Source: Syncephalastrum monosporum B8922
Taxonomy: Eukaryota; Mucoromycota; Mucoromycetes; Mucorales; Syncephalastraceae
DNA length: 64,000 nucleotides
Assembly (NCBI GenBank): GCA_000697355.1
Contig: JNEN01001182.1
Span: 157,466-221,465 of the forward strand
Direction: 5' to 3'
Under the pieces are notes generated by a model. The model did no database searches and had not been told where the DNA came from. It saw nothing but the letters and a program-made list of their open reading frames with translations. Position numbers and translations under genes: made by a program. Every line of letters begins with the position of its first letter. Positions within the stretch are counted from its first letter, which is position 1. Below are positions 11,398-22,072 of this stretch, piece by piece.

Positions 11398-13196
11398 ATG
11401 ACTTCCCCACAGCAAACGAATTCATATGGGCATCCACCCAACAATGACAACTTTTCGCCATTCAGATACTCATCACCTACTTCTGCATCGTCTAATTCTT
11501 CTTCATCTTTATCCAACTACCTTGAACGCATGCCTACGACCGTAACACAGCCAGGTGCGGCTCCTCATGTGAATAGTTCGTTTACGACGAGTCATCCTCA
11601 ACCAACCCCGCCACCTGTTCCCACACGATCCGTGTCAGCTACGACGCCCAGAATGCGTGCACCGCCGAGTGGAGGTAGCAGCCAAACTCATCGGCATAGC
11701 ACTGCGCGATCACCTGAACCCATGGCACGCCAAAACTCGGCTACCAGCGTGCTACAGCAGCCACACCAGCAGCAGCAACAGCAGCAACAACAGCAACAGC
11801 AACAACAGCAACAACACACGACAGCGGCACCCCGCTCCATACGACTCAACCGCACCTTCTCAGCCCATAGCACAGCGACAACAAGCAGTGGCAAACCGAG
11901 CCAGCGGCCGACGTCACCCATCACGTCGCCGAGTATCCATAAATCAATTACTGCGCTGGACGCAAAGTCAATCACGCGTGACATTGAGCAACGCTCAGCC
12001 CATTATATGCGTGGCAGCGACGAGAGAGTGACCTCGCCCTCTTCGCCGTCCAGCCACCCGTCCAACTTCTACTTCTCATCTCCTACCCATCCAGCGGCTC
12101 CTCCGCCGCCACCGCAACCACAATCCCAAGTCCAAACGCAAGCCCAGTCTTCACAACCGACGGGTATGAACACGCCAAGCAACGCCTCCATGCATACCAT
12201 CCCACAACCGCCTCCCTCCTTTCATCCTTATCACCAGCCCTCCTCGTCGATCGATACCGCCTCTCTTGCCCATCCTCAGCAGCCGTTACCCTCCCAACAC
12301 CCTTACTTGCGCCAGGGCAGCGTTAGCTCGATCACTATCGCCAGCAGTGTCAACCCAGGCCCCATTCCGCCTCCCGTTCCCAATCCGCCCATTCCTCCAT
12401 CCAATGCACAAGGCGACGTATGGCAAATGCTCTGTGTTCGGGTCTTGCCGCTCTTCAACGGCGAAGGTGTCAAGGGCAATATCGAGGATCTGAATGAATT
12501 GTTAAGGTATATGCGATACCCGATGCAACCCACGCCGCTAATCGCACATTACACAGACGCTGCTTGACTGAGCCCGTGTCACCTCAATTGTATCGCGACA
12601 TCGAAGGCCTTTTACGCGACGGCATGTTCACACTCAACGCCAAAATGCTCGGTGTCACTGACGAGAAGCTGCTCGACCGCCTCGTCGAGCAATGGTCCTT
12701 TTTCTTCACCTATGCTCTGCCTTATTTTGAGGCCGTGTTCCTGCCCCTGCGCACAGACGTGCGCTATCGCTCTGAGGACGAAGCCGAAATGTGGAACGTC
12801 CGCGACATGGCCCTCCGCAGCTTCCGCGACAACGTCATCTTGCTGCAAACAAAACGCCTCGAAGGTAAGAAAGTGAAAAAGAAAGAGTTCCCCACGCCTG
12901 TAGAAGTAGCCCATTGATGGTGGTTTATCATTGCAGATGTCTTTGCCAAGCTCTTCACGGACTTTGGTTCGTCGCAGAACCCAGCTGCGACGGCGGCCAA
13001 AATGCTGCAAATGACCTCCCTGCTGGCATCATCACCTGACCACAACGAGGAGATTGAGCGCGTGCTATCGAGTCTCAAGTCGAACTGGAAAATAATGATG
13101 ACCAAAGGCGATCGCCGCGGTTTTGCTGGCGTCAAAAAGAAGCGGCCAGGCCAGGGCGAGGCGCCCAAGAACCAAATGTTCGGCACTCTAACTTAG
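11398..13196 (+). CDS. BIT61: TORC2 subunit Bit61/HbrB-like protein
   Basis: Component of TOR complex 2 (Bit61 in budding yeast, HbrB in Aspergillus, relatives of PRR5/Protor). Exons 11398-12506, 12557-12864, 12937-13196; 1677 nt, 558 aa. The first about 340 residues are low-complexity: Ser/Pro/Thr-rich with an almost pure glutamine run encoded by mixed CAG/CAA at about 11755-11813. The conserved HbrB domain follows: VWQMLCVRVLPLFNGEGVKG, NIEDLNELLR, then LYRDIEGLLRDGMFTLNAKM, an FFFTYALPYFEAVFLPLR segment and RDNVILLQTKRLEDVF. The C-terminus is basic (GVKKKRPGQGEAPK). Both introns are 50-72 nt. A canonical AATAAA lies 64 bp after the stop. Confidence 0.92.
11755..11815 (+). repeat. CAG/CAA polyglutamine tract
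   Basis: An imperfect CAG/CAA run encodes about 17-20 glutamines in the N-terminal disordered part of the Bit61/HbrB protein. CAA interruptions would be expected to limit slippage. Confidence 0.9.
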
Positions 13197-13260
13197 ATAC
13201 ATAACAGAAGCTGAACAAAGAACAAAGAAACACCATCATTTACCTACATGCATCTGAAAT

Positions 13261-13266
13261 AATAAA
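13261..13266 (+). terminator. AATAAA polyadenylation signal of BIT61
   Basis: AATAAA hexamer 64 bp downstream of the BIT61 stop codon at 13194-13196, on the coding strand. Confidence 0.5.
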
Positions 13267-13308
13267 GCTTTGCATCCTGCCCATTCTTTGTCCCTGCCTT
13301 GGCCACTC

Positions 13309-13602
13309 CTATATTTCCACTGTGGCGGGTTGCTGGGCTGGATCGGGCACGCATTGACAGTTGTACCAAGTAGAGCGTCGCACACGCTCGGGATCAAAGT
13401 TGCGCGCCTGCAGGCCCAGTGCGCTGTCCTGTAAAAGGAAGGGTTCACCGAAAGGTAAGGCAGCCGCAGGAATGACGGCTCGCTCACGGGATTCGTGGAT
13501 TTCAAAAGGCTGGATACGCATCTGTGTAACCCCAAATAAGTTCCCGCAGAGCACTTGGGAAAAAAAGGTGTGATGGTTTTCGCCCATGTCACTCTCTTGC
13601 AT
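13309..13602 (-). CDS. Small uncharacterised protein
   Basis: Single-exon ORF of 97 codons from the ATG at 13602. The sequence does not look random: it contains RIQPFEIHESRERAVIPAAA, GEPFLLQDSALGLQARNFDP and a C-terminal WYNCQCVPDP. I do not recognise the family. It converges on BIT61, with about 110 bp between stop codons. Another reading frame is open just upstream on the same strand (13603-13825), so additional 5' exons are possible, but I could not find a donor/acceptor pair that joins them in frame. A true small gene is plausible, not proven. Confidence 0.42.
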   Translation of the reverse strand: MQESDMGENHHTFFSQVLCGNLFGVTQMRIQPFEIHESRERAVIPAAALPFGEPFLLQDSALGLQARNFDPERVRRSTWYNCQCVPDPAQQPATVEI

Positions 13603-13998
13603 CTTGTGTGGCGCCACTTGATCCACGAGCCTGGGTCTTCTTTATTGGGAAAGCAAGGCCAGCCTCATCCACTCTCATTGTTCGCGCGTGTGCTGCTTTT
13701 GTCTTTTGCATCCCACTTCCCGTCGCACTATCAGTCCCCACTTCCTGTCGGCCTGGCTCATGGAAAGTAAGGAAGCTCAAGTCAGAAATAAACCGGCCAG
13801 CCCCAATCGAAAAGCGAAAAAGCACCCTATCATTATCAGTGACAAGAGAACGAGCGTGAGTAAAGTAACAAAAAGTTTAATTGGCCAACGGCAGCCTTGT
13901 CTGCTTTCCCTCCCTCCCTCCCTCCCACTCTCTCTTTCTCTCTTTCTCTTCTTTACTATCGCCACTTTCTTCTCCTTACTTTCCCCTTTGGCCCTCTG
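13603..13998. promoter_or_regulatory. Upstream region of the MADS-box gene with a polypyrimidine tract
   Basis: About 400 bp between the small minus-strand ORF and the MADS-box start. A strong C/T tract (repeated TCCC then CTCTCTTT units) spans about 13905-13960, 40-95 bp before the ATG, a common feature of fungal core promoters. A minus-strand open frame crosses part of it. Confidence 0.45.
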
Positions 13999-15463
13999 AT
14001 GAATAATTTGGGTCATTTGCCGGCAACAGGCCTGCAACCCTCGTCCCAGAACCCATATCAGGCTGCACCAATGCCTCTCGAACCTCAAAACCGTGCCCCC
14101 ACCATGATTTCAAATAACAATATACATGAGGAAGGCGACTCGGATAGTGAAGGGAAACCCGAAAAACGGTCCGGCAGACGAAAAATCAAGATAGAGTTCA
14201 TTGAGGACAAATCACGGAGGCACATTACATTTTCAAAGCGGAAGGCTGGTATTATGAAAAAGGTTCGTTTGCTTACCTTGTTTGTCGCTGCATGTGCGCA
14301 GCACAGCGCCCACTGGCGGTGGCAACACTCGCAGCAGCAATGATCGTATCCTTTGATCACGGCCTGCTCACTTTTCTTCCTCTCGTCATCTAGGCTTATG
14401 AGCTCAGCACGCTGACCGGCACTCAAGTACTGCTCCTCGTCGTATCTGAGACAGGTCTTGTCTATACCTTCACCACGCCGAAACTCCAGCCGCTCGTATC
14501 TAAGCCAGAAGGCAAAAATCTGATCCAAGCGTGCCTCAACGCCCCCGACCCAACAGGTGCATCTGGCTCAGGAGCAGATATCCATAACTCATCGGTAAGT
14601 CGCAGAAAAAAAAAGGAGACAAAAAACCATCCGTGCACGCATGTATGTGTGTATGTATATGTGTGTGTGTACGTATGTGCGTGTGTGTATCTCGCGCTTG
14701 ACGCAGTCATTTTTTCTTCGCTTATCGTTCCAGCCGCGGTCTCAGTCAAGCCATCCGCAAAGTAACACAACCGCCGCAAACGCCGCCGTGGGTAAATCAG
14801 TGCACGGGAACCCTTACAGCCAGCAAGAAGTCTCACACGGATCGCCAGATATTTACTCCCAGGCAGACCGGAAGGTAAAGCGACTTGGTCAACTCGCCCC
14901 CGCGTGTGCCTCAACACACACGTATACACACATATACACACACATATACACACACACACACATGTGCACACGGAACACACACGCGGGCTGTTTCAATGGC
15001 TCGCCACATGCGCGCGTGTGTGTGAGGCTCCAATGAAGCAAAAAAAATTTCGAAATCGTCTTTAACTGAAACCTTTTGTAATTAGCCACGGCCAACCAAT
15101 GCCTCGATTCAAGGAACTCCGAACCCGACTTACGGGAACGTCCAGATGACAAACTATGGTTACGATAGTCGTGGTGGTGGTGGAGCCAACCCAGGCAATC
15201 CCAGTGCAAGTGGTGGATATATGCCATCAGCAGCAGCTGCCGCCGTCGCGGCTGCCAATCCGCCATACCCATCTTATAGTCACCCGCAGCCACAGACACA
15301 CACGTCCGCAGGAGGAACAGGCTACTATAATACCTCGGGTGGGTCCCATCCTCATTCAGCCACGTCTCCCATCCCTGGAGCTCACCAACAGTATATGCCG
15401 CAGGGCGGCAATAGCTACTGGCCTCAATCGACGTCGGCCCACCATAACAGTCGCAAAGATTAG
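13999..15463 (+). CDS. SRF-type MADS-box transcription factor (Mcm1/Rlm1-like)
   Basis: DNA-binding regulator of the serum-response-factor class. Exons 13999-14262, 14394-14594, 14734-14874, 15086-15463, all phase 0; 984 nt, 327 aa. The MADS domain starts near residue 58: GRRKIKIEFIEDKSRRHITF, SKRKAGIMKKAYELSTLTGT, then VLLLVVSETGLVYTF; the DNA-binding helix and first beta strands are split by intron 1. An acidic EEGDSDSEGK stretch precedes it, as in Mcm1 relatives. After residue 150 the protein is Ser/Pro/Ala/Gly/Gln-rich and probably disordered. Introns 2 (139 nt) and 3 (211 nt) are longer than usual here and carry TG- and CA-rich repeats. Exon 3 is 141 nt, so skipping it preserves the frame. 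Confidence 0.93.
14641..14690 (+). repeat. TG-rich repeat in MADS-box intron 2
   Basis: Imperfect (TG)n/(TATG)n tract within intron 2, complementary to the CA-rich tract in intron 3 (14914-14970). Confidence 0.9.
14914..14970 (+). repeat. CA-rich repeat in MADS-box intron 3
   Basis: Imperfect (CA)n/(TACA)n tract in intron 3. At least 15 nt match the reverse complement of part of the intron 2 tract without mismatch, with long further imperfect pairing. Confidence 0.9.
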
Positions 15464-17883
15464 GTCAAGATCTTTCATACCTGCTTCTACGTTTCTTTTT
15501 CTTCTCTTTTCTACTTTTTTTGCTCAGCTTCCCCTTCCTTACGGTTACGTCTACATCTATGTTATGAAACACCTCAACACACCACGTATATATGATAATA
15601 GGTAGTTTTTATTCTTCTTCTTCCTTTGACCACGTCCCACTTTTTTGATTTTTGCAGTGCTTGCAGCTGCAATACCATGTACGGCGCGATTTCTGGCTTT
15701 TGACTTAATGTGCAACATAAACGTCCTTTTCTTTCGCATTTAGTAACATCTGTCACTTTGATGTGTGGGGTAATGTGCTCTTCCCCGGATTTCTTTCTCC
15801 ACATTTGGTGTTGTATTCTTCAGAGGCTAGTCCAATTCGTCATCTGCACCTTGTTTGCCTGCACCGACACCTCATTAGGATAAGTGATCCGAGCACAGAC
15901 ATAGAATTTGTGTGCTAGTCAGGACCAGCAGGATATGGCACCCCAAGTTCAACAGCTGAGAGTGGTATGAATAACACCGACCACTCAAGGTCATACGGGG
16001 TTCAATGGTCCTTGCCATTAGCCTGATGTGTATACATGCCTAATAACGCCTTATGAAGTTGCTCTTCTCACAGCATGTTGCACAGGACAAGCGGCTGAGT
16101 TTCCCATGGGAACCATTCAAAACAAAACACGCCGCATTTTTCTGAACGTGCGTACCCGCACCACAAGGCTGGTCGCATGGGGACATGCTGGCGTAAGCAG
16201 CCTTTGTATGTTGTGTATGCTTGACCATATAGAGAAATATCTGCTTCATTACCGCCTTGCTGTCCACCAAACTTGCGCTTACATATAGAAATCATCGTCT
16301 CCTCATAATGATTTGACACGTCATGAAAGTCGTGTTACGCCAGTGAAGCAAGTGCATAACTGTGGTCGTAGGTCCTCAGGTAGCTAATATAAGTATCAGT
16401 GAGCAAATTAAAAGCGCTGTACAGTACATACCGTGCGTACATCTGCATCTGTACCTGTGCGTATACACATCGTACTATAGTCATCCTGTCCTCTTTAAAA
16501 ATTTTCACAGGAGCGAACATCGCACAACCATTGTGTCCACATGAGCCACGAGCGCAAAGGTGGCATGAGACATTGAAATACTGTAACTTGAAATTCTCTT
16601 TTACATAAGCCAGGGATGGATCGCACTAACCTATCACTTGCTGCGTCACGAGCAACGTCAACAATACGACATGATGGACGCTGGAGGCGCTCATCGGCGC
16701 CCTTCCAAATTGTGCAATAAATTAAAGTAAGAAAGCCATTACAGCTATCTGTGTAAAGGTCTTCTGACGGCCAATACTCCTGGCCTAAAAGATGCAGCAG
16801 ATCGTATCATTAGTTAGATAGAAAGCATGGCGAGCTCTGTAGACGTAGGCAACAGAATCATTGATGTCCTTACATATCTCAAGCATGTATGTGTAGGTAT
16901 CTATGGTAGATCGAATGCACGTTTTCCTATTACCCACGGCTTTCTGCAATGCTCTAGTCCGTTGACGTATATAACGGGTAAAACGGAATTTTGAGGTTCT
17001 ACAATATAGTATTATTTAAATCGTCCTGTTAGATTACGCGGAACTGACCAACCGTAAATGTAAACAATAAGTCCACCGCTCTTTTCTGAGATAATGTATA
17101 GGTGAGAATATACATAAGCAGTATTGTTGTGTAGACATTTATAATTAGAGTTTTGAAAGTATACAATAATGCAAGGTTACATGTGCGCCTGCATACAGGA
17201 GAAAGCATTCCAAATTCTATTATCATTCACACCTGCTGTTATTTCTATTTTAGCGCACGTGTTTTCTTAGCATTTATGAATGCCTTTGGGTATGTAGGCG
17301 TGTATTAGTCAGCTGTCTGTAGCATTTAGGCAGTTTGTTCTCTGTTTAGGCCAGACTGCGCGGCTGAAAAAGACTGAAAAAGTATTGAGCATGCCTTCAG
17401 GTCGGGTGTTCAAAGCCAGATGCATAAGCATGCGTACATCATTATAATCAACCGAATCAGAAGGTGCTACTGAGAAGCTCCACGCAATTCGAAAAAAAAA
17501 AATTCGGGGGAACAGTTGCGACCCGTCAGAAAGTATTTCAAGTACCCTAGATCCTATATCGATAGAAACGATATGAATGAAAAAGGGTACTTCCATATCA
17601 AAGAGCTGCTTCTGCGACTAGCGGCTGTACACACATATATTCTGATTCGTTCCGAGATCCACGAACAGGGTCCGTTTCAATGGCGTAAGCGTGGCATCCA
17701 TGTGTGACATCGGTAAATAGTTGGAATGATGGCATCCATTGGCTGGGTCTCATTTTTCTCTTGGCGCTGTTTGTAATGAGCTGGTGTAGTGAACCTATGG
17801 TACATGATTGTTAAAAATTGGCATGCCTGTATGTAAAGAAACGCATTGCATACTAACAGTCATTCGAGCCCAGGTGAGCGATG
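15464..17883. other. Gene-poor stretch, no supported gene
   Basis: About 2.4 kb. ORFs on both strands are under 100 codons, overlap each other and lack recognisable motifs. The minus-strand ORF at 15574-15804 has a few cysteines but no complete zinc-finger spacing. No terminal repeats, transposase or reverse-transcriptase signatures were recognised. A-run and T-run microsatellites are scattered. Confidence 0.4.
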
Positions 17884-18116
17884 TTAATTTGGGGTATGAA
17901 GTATCCTTCTCACTGAAACTTGCTCCGGGGTAAAATCGCCCAAGTTCCGGTTTGGATCTGCGAAACAATAACATAAGACAGCTAATAAAAAAAAAGTATA
18001 ACTGAATGCCACGCCGTCGGATTTGGGGAGTTCAAGTGAAACCACGAGAAGATTACCCTTTTTGACAGGTAAACCTGGATCGTATGGGCTGGGAGCATGA
18101 ATCAAAATCACACTGA
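17884..18116 (-). pseudogene. Possible orphan coding remnant
   Basis: Two open segments, 18116..18003 and 17957..17884, join in frame across a 45-nt intron-like gap (GT at 18002, CGCAG ending at 17958). The joined text has coding-like composition: HAPSPYDPGLPVKKGNLLVV, then ELPKSDGVAFN and RNLGDFTPEQVSVRRILHT before a stop. An acceptor-like ATAG precedes it, so upstream exons would be expected, but none is convincing in the next 700 bp. I do not recognise the family. It may be a gene relic or the end of an unrecognised gene. Confidence 0.28.
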
Positions 18117-19779
18117 CTATTTACGAAGACATCTTTAGAGTAGTGGCGATAAGGCAGCAATAATTGGATGTTTTTATCGTTTGCATTCAGGTGTTGATAT
18201 GTAGCCTATGGCGAGCTAAGTAAATTGCTCCCCATTTTCTGGGATGAGGGGCATTGGGTGGGGAACTGCAGCCATTGTCTGTGTTCAGTTGAGTCAATTC
18301 CCGAAGGACCGGCCCCTCAGACAGACGGCCATGTTTCGAAGGTTCATGATCGAGCAAGAAATGTCTAGACGCATATGCAAAAAGACGTCATGGAGAGGTT
18401 ACATGTATTAACCTGAGTATAGATTACTGCAGCGTTAGTGTGACAAAAACAACTCTTTGAAGGTATAAAACTTATCACATGTCATCTGGCCGATCTTTCA
18501 TTTTGCTTTGCAAGGGGAAGGGTATTTTTTCTATTTGCAAGATGAAACACAACGCATATCCAAATATAGTTCTGCTGCAGCCATCGTCTCACCAGCCAGA
18601 GCTCAGTGCGGGTACACAACGTTAACCAACAGAAATAAGGAGGCGTGCGTTTCTGTGACGTGGGATTCTGTTCGCACAAAAGTACACGTAATCCATTTTT
18701 TTTTAATTCTCAGTAGGGTACCAAAGTATGGGACGCACCTGCTGACATCTATGTAGCGTACTGTCAGTGCTACAACCCGAAATTTCTATACGAGGCCCAG
18801 ATTTGATGAGAATATTCACCATGGTTCGAGAATTTTCTTGTGTTCAGGTTCTCCTGAATCGTCTGTGTTGCAGCGCCGCGAAAGGGCGACACAAGGATAT
18901 AGACTTTTTTTGACGGACTTACTGCGCCAGGTTATCATCAAAGACCTGGCGAGCTAAAGAACATGGCATTGTCTCAGTTCCTAAGCAAAAAGACGCACCA
19001 ATGGACAGAAAGGAAGAACGGAGTTCGCACACTCCTTTAGCCGCCATCTAAAATTTTTGCGTAAGCGACAAGTTTTGGGGAGAAGGCGAAAATGGGTCTG
19101 TAGGAAAGTTGACGCCTGGCCATATGTTCGCGGGTTCTGCCGCGCGGCGAGCTGAAATCAATCGGCCGCGCAGTGCTGAAGATGAAAACCCTTCCTTTAT
19201 ATGGGAACCGATCCCGTACTTCGCTTCTCCCTTACAACACCGCCTTTGTTTCTCTTTGCTCATTCGACCAGCCGCAGAAAAGAAGTAACCAGACCTGAGT
19301 AAGAACCGGTAGTATGGCGTGCATTTCACCGGCGCTGAAAGGAGAAAAATCTGGAAATTTCGTACAATTCACGCTTACAGTCCATATCGGGAAATAGCTT
19401 CCGCACTTTGCTGCACTTGTGTAGCCTTTCCAAGAGTCAAAAAACAAGAGAGGGCGTGCAAAGAATATCAATTACAACGATCTTTTTTTATGTAGAGAGC
19501 GACAGGCGTATATCTCCGGATAAAGATGAACTTGCGAAGCGTTTATATGCTCTCCGCTCTCTCGGGTTCCTCGTCTGGATAATTTGATTGACATGCACGC
19601 GGCGCGGTGTACGCGGGAGAGGAAGGGGGGGGGAACACTAGCCGCTTCTTTTTTTTTAGGTCAAGAACGATGGGCTTTTTTCCAGACACACTTCCTTTTT
19701 CAGAATCTTAACAATCTTTTGATCCTTCTTCTTTCCCTTCCCCTCCCCTTTCCTTTTTCTTCGCTTTTGGCCTGGCATG
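18117..19779. other. Gene-poor stretch and distal upstream region of the velvet gene
   Basis: About 1.7 kb without a supported gene. Short ORFs only. Close to the velvet gene the plus strand becomes pyrimidine-rich (CTTCCCTTCCCCTCCCC near 19732-19760). Confidence 0.45.
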
Positions 19780-19787
19780 TATAAAAG
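19780..19787 (+). promoter_or_regulatory. TATA box of the velvet gene
   Basis: TATAAAAG, a consensus TATA element 98 bp upstream of the chosen ATG (19878) and just after a pyrimidine-rich tract. If transcription starts 25-35 bp downstream, the ATGs at 19814/19817 fall at or near the cap site. Confidence 0.65.
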
Positions 19788-19813
19788 CCCCTCGCCTGTG
19801 CCTGAAGCGCCAT

Positions 19814-19878
19814 ATGATGGCACCAGCACAGGTCGTGGCTGGTATGACTCAAGGTACTCTTAAGTCCTCATGACCTAA
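19814..19878 (+). promoter_or_regulatory. Upstream ORFs in the velvet leader
   Basis: A 19-codon ORF (19814-19873, stop TGA) and a two-codon ORF (ATG ACC TAA, 19870-19878) precede the main start. The second uORF stop overlaps the main start codon as TAATG. Such arrangements can allow termination-reinitiation; function here is inference and depends on the true cap site. Confidence 0.4.
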
Positions 19879-21925
19879 TGACCTTGTTCCCCCATTCACC
19901 TCATGAGCGATTCAGGGCGTTTCGTCTTATTATACGGCAGCAGCCGGTGCGGTCACGCATGTGTGGCGTGGGCGAACGAGGTATGTATTCCCATTGAAAG
20001 CACGGTCGAGGCTGCGAAGGTGTTCGAATGAATTCCGCCTATCGAGATTTTGCGGACCTGACCCAGAGGCGCGGGACACCTATCCTCAAATTCTCACCCT
20101 TAACTCTACTTTACTCCTTCCAAATGCACAGTCGACAGACGACCTATTGACCCACCTCCCATCGTACAACTTAAGCTTTCTAATTGCGAAGACGAAAATT
20201 CTATGATCAATCGGTGCGTATCCACACATCTGCCTACTTTCGCTCTACCCTCTTGCCTATCTTCTTTCTTTTTCCCTTTTCTTCTTCAGAATTCGAAAGC
20301 TTATTTCTGGCCTCGCCTTCCCCGCTCCTAACCTTCGTTCTCGTGGATAGCTTGCATTCGCTGTCACCCCACTTATTCCTTGCGGCCATTCTAGTTCCGG
20401 CAGATGCTGCAAATACCCCTGAGGATGCACTACCACAGATCGATTTCCACAGCCGAATGACCATCGGTCGTACAGTTTCGTCGCTGTATCTATTACGTGA
20501 CCTCGACGACGCGGAAGGCGCCTTCTTTGTATTCTCCGATATATCTGTACGCGCAGATGGCCTCTATCGCATGCGCATGTGCTTATTCGAAATTGAAGAG
20601 TATGTGTCCTCCTTTCCTTCTCTATCTTCTACTGACGTATACATAGTTCCAATGTCTGCTTTAGATTGTCGGTGACGACAGACACATTCACTGTCTACTC
20701 TGCAAAAAAGGTATAGCACTAAACGGAATTATAAAACCGAAAACGAGTTCGTCTCACCTGCACGTTAGTTTCCGGGCATGTATCGCTCGTGTCCGTTGAC
20801 GAGGCATTTCGCGGAACAGGGTCTAAAAATAAGAATCCGTAACGAATCAAAAAGCAGATCGGAACGACGACGAATATCGAGGCCCACCAGCATCAATGAA
20901 GATAACGATAGCACAAGTGACGACGACCGACTAAACGAATCCCAGACAGTTTCAGCAGAAAGCAGCAGCGACCGTAGCCCTACCGTCGTATCTAATTGGA
21001 ACTACCCGAAATTGAGGAAGCACGAAACAGCAAATGCTCAGGAGCAGCTACCTTTGCGGTTTAATGTCAACACCACGCAAGTTCACATTACAAACGACAA
21101 AGACGTGCGCAGTAGAGACCATACCGCTTTTGTCGCTCATCACAACACAGGTAATGGTGCGCTTGCAAAAAAAAAAAAATTATTAATTGCATCCCATGTT
21201 AACTCAAAAATGACGGGTCACTTCCTCCAGATGATCAGCTGCGTCGTGCACGGCGGCTTAGCCTGGCTGACCTACTTAATTACCCGACTTCATCAAACGA
21301 GGCAACTTTCACTATTGCAGCAGCGACATCCAGCACAAATGCCAAACCGAAAGGGAAGCAACAGTTGGCAGCCATGTCGATATCAGCCGTTTCAACGGCG
21401 GTACCGACGACAGCAGCGGCGGCGGCAGCGGTGGCGGCAGCGGCGGCAATGGACGAGGACCACAAACAGTGGATACTGCCCCCGATAGCACATCCTAATA
21501 TCGACGGAGACGAGGATTGTCAGATGATGGAACCGGATGCACAGTCGCACAGCCTGCAGCCTGCAACTATGGCGACAAGGATGCAACATTCCGTTGCTAT
21601 AGGAGGCACATCGATGCACCGTAATCGACAGCACCAAAACCTATCTATGCAGGTAGTAGCTGCTGAACAGATACAACCATCTCCTTCTCCACCGCCAACG
21701 CGCGCATCGCCTTCTTCTATCGCAGTAGCAGCTGCAGCGGCTGTCGTCGAGACCAACACTGCGACTTCATTCGTTCCCGGAGAAGCGCGACCTGACCGAC
21801 CCGAGATAATTTTGCACGCAAAGAAGCCATCCAATGAATCAAACGAGACCGTTGCACTCCCTTCGCTGCGCGAGCAATTGCGACATCTTGGTATCCCACC
21901 TCGAAATAACAATCATCACCACTAA
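19878..21925 (+). CDS. Velvet-family regulator
   Basis: Fungal velvet-domain regulator linking development and secondary metabolism in ascomycetes. Exons 19878-19980, 20132-20213, 20351-20599, 20647-20710, 20769-21150, 21231-21925; 1575 nt, 524 aa. The velvet domain begins with FRLIIRQQPVRSRMCGVGER and VDRRPIDPPPIVQL, joined across intron 1. It continues with SPHLFLAAILVPAD, TVSSLYLLRDLDDAEGAFFV, FSDISVRADGLYRMRMCLFE, VYSAKKFPGM and the closing FAEQGLKIRIR. These are hallmark velvet segments. The C-terminal two thirds are low-complexity, with an alanine run near 21410-21450 and an acidic EDHKQW to DGDEDCQMMEP region. Introns 1 and 2 are about 150 and 137 nt. The ATG at 19814 was rejected because its only nearby splice leads to the wrong frame. 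Subtype (VelB, VosA, VelC) cannot be assigned. Confidence 0.9.
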
Positions 21926-22027
21926 TCTTGATATCCCCACGCAACCTTAAAATTGTTTTATGCTTTTACTTGTACATTTTCTGCCTTTAGTTTCTTGTCA
22001 TACTCACACATGTACAGACATCATCCA

Positions 22028-22072
22028 TACACACACACGCACACACGCACACACACACACGCACACACACAC
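22028..22072 (+). repeat. CA microsatellite downstream of the velvet gene
   Basis: (CA)n with GC interruptions about 100 bp after the velvet stop codon, followed by a short CT repeat. Probably in the 3' UTR. Confidence 0.85.

Noticed and set aside
15574..15804. Cysteine-containing minus-strand ORF downstream of the MADS gene
   Set aside because: Considered as a zinc-finger or transposase relic, but cysteine spacing does not form a complete known finger and no neighbouring exons or terminal repeats were found.
19814..19916. Velvet start at ATG 19814 with a splice from 19854 to 19916
   Set aside because: The junction is in phase 1 but the velvet frame (FRLIIRQQP) needs phase 2 at that acceptor. 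The ATG also lies only 34 bp after the start of the TATA box. The in-frame ATG at 19878 gives an uninterrupted velvet N-terminus.
19981..20131. Possible minor-spliceosome or CT-AC intron near 20080 in the velvet gene
   Set aside because: An alternative reading frame (NEFRLSRFCG) suggested a non-canonical intron. The correct frame uses a consensus GTATGT donor at 19981 and a CACAG acceptor at 20131, with a CTTAAC branch-like site.
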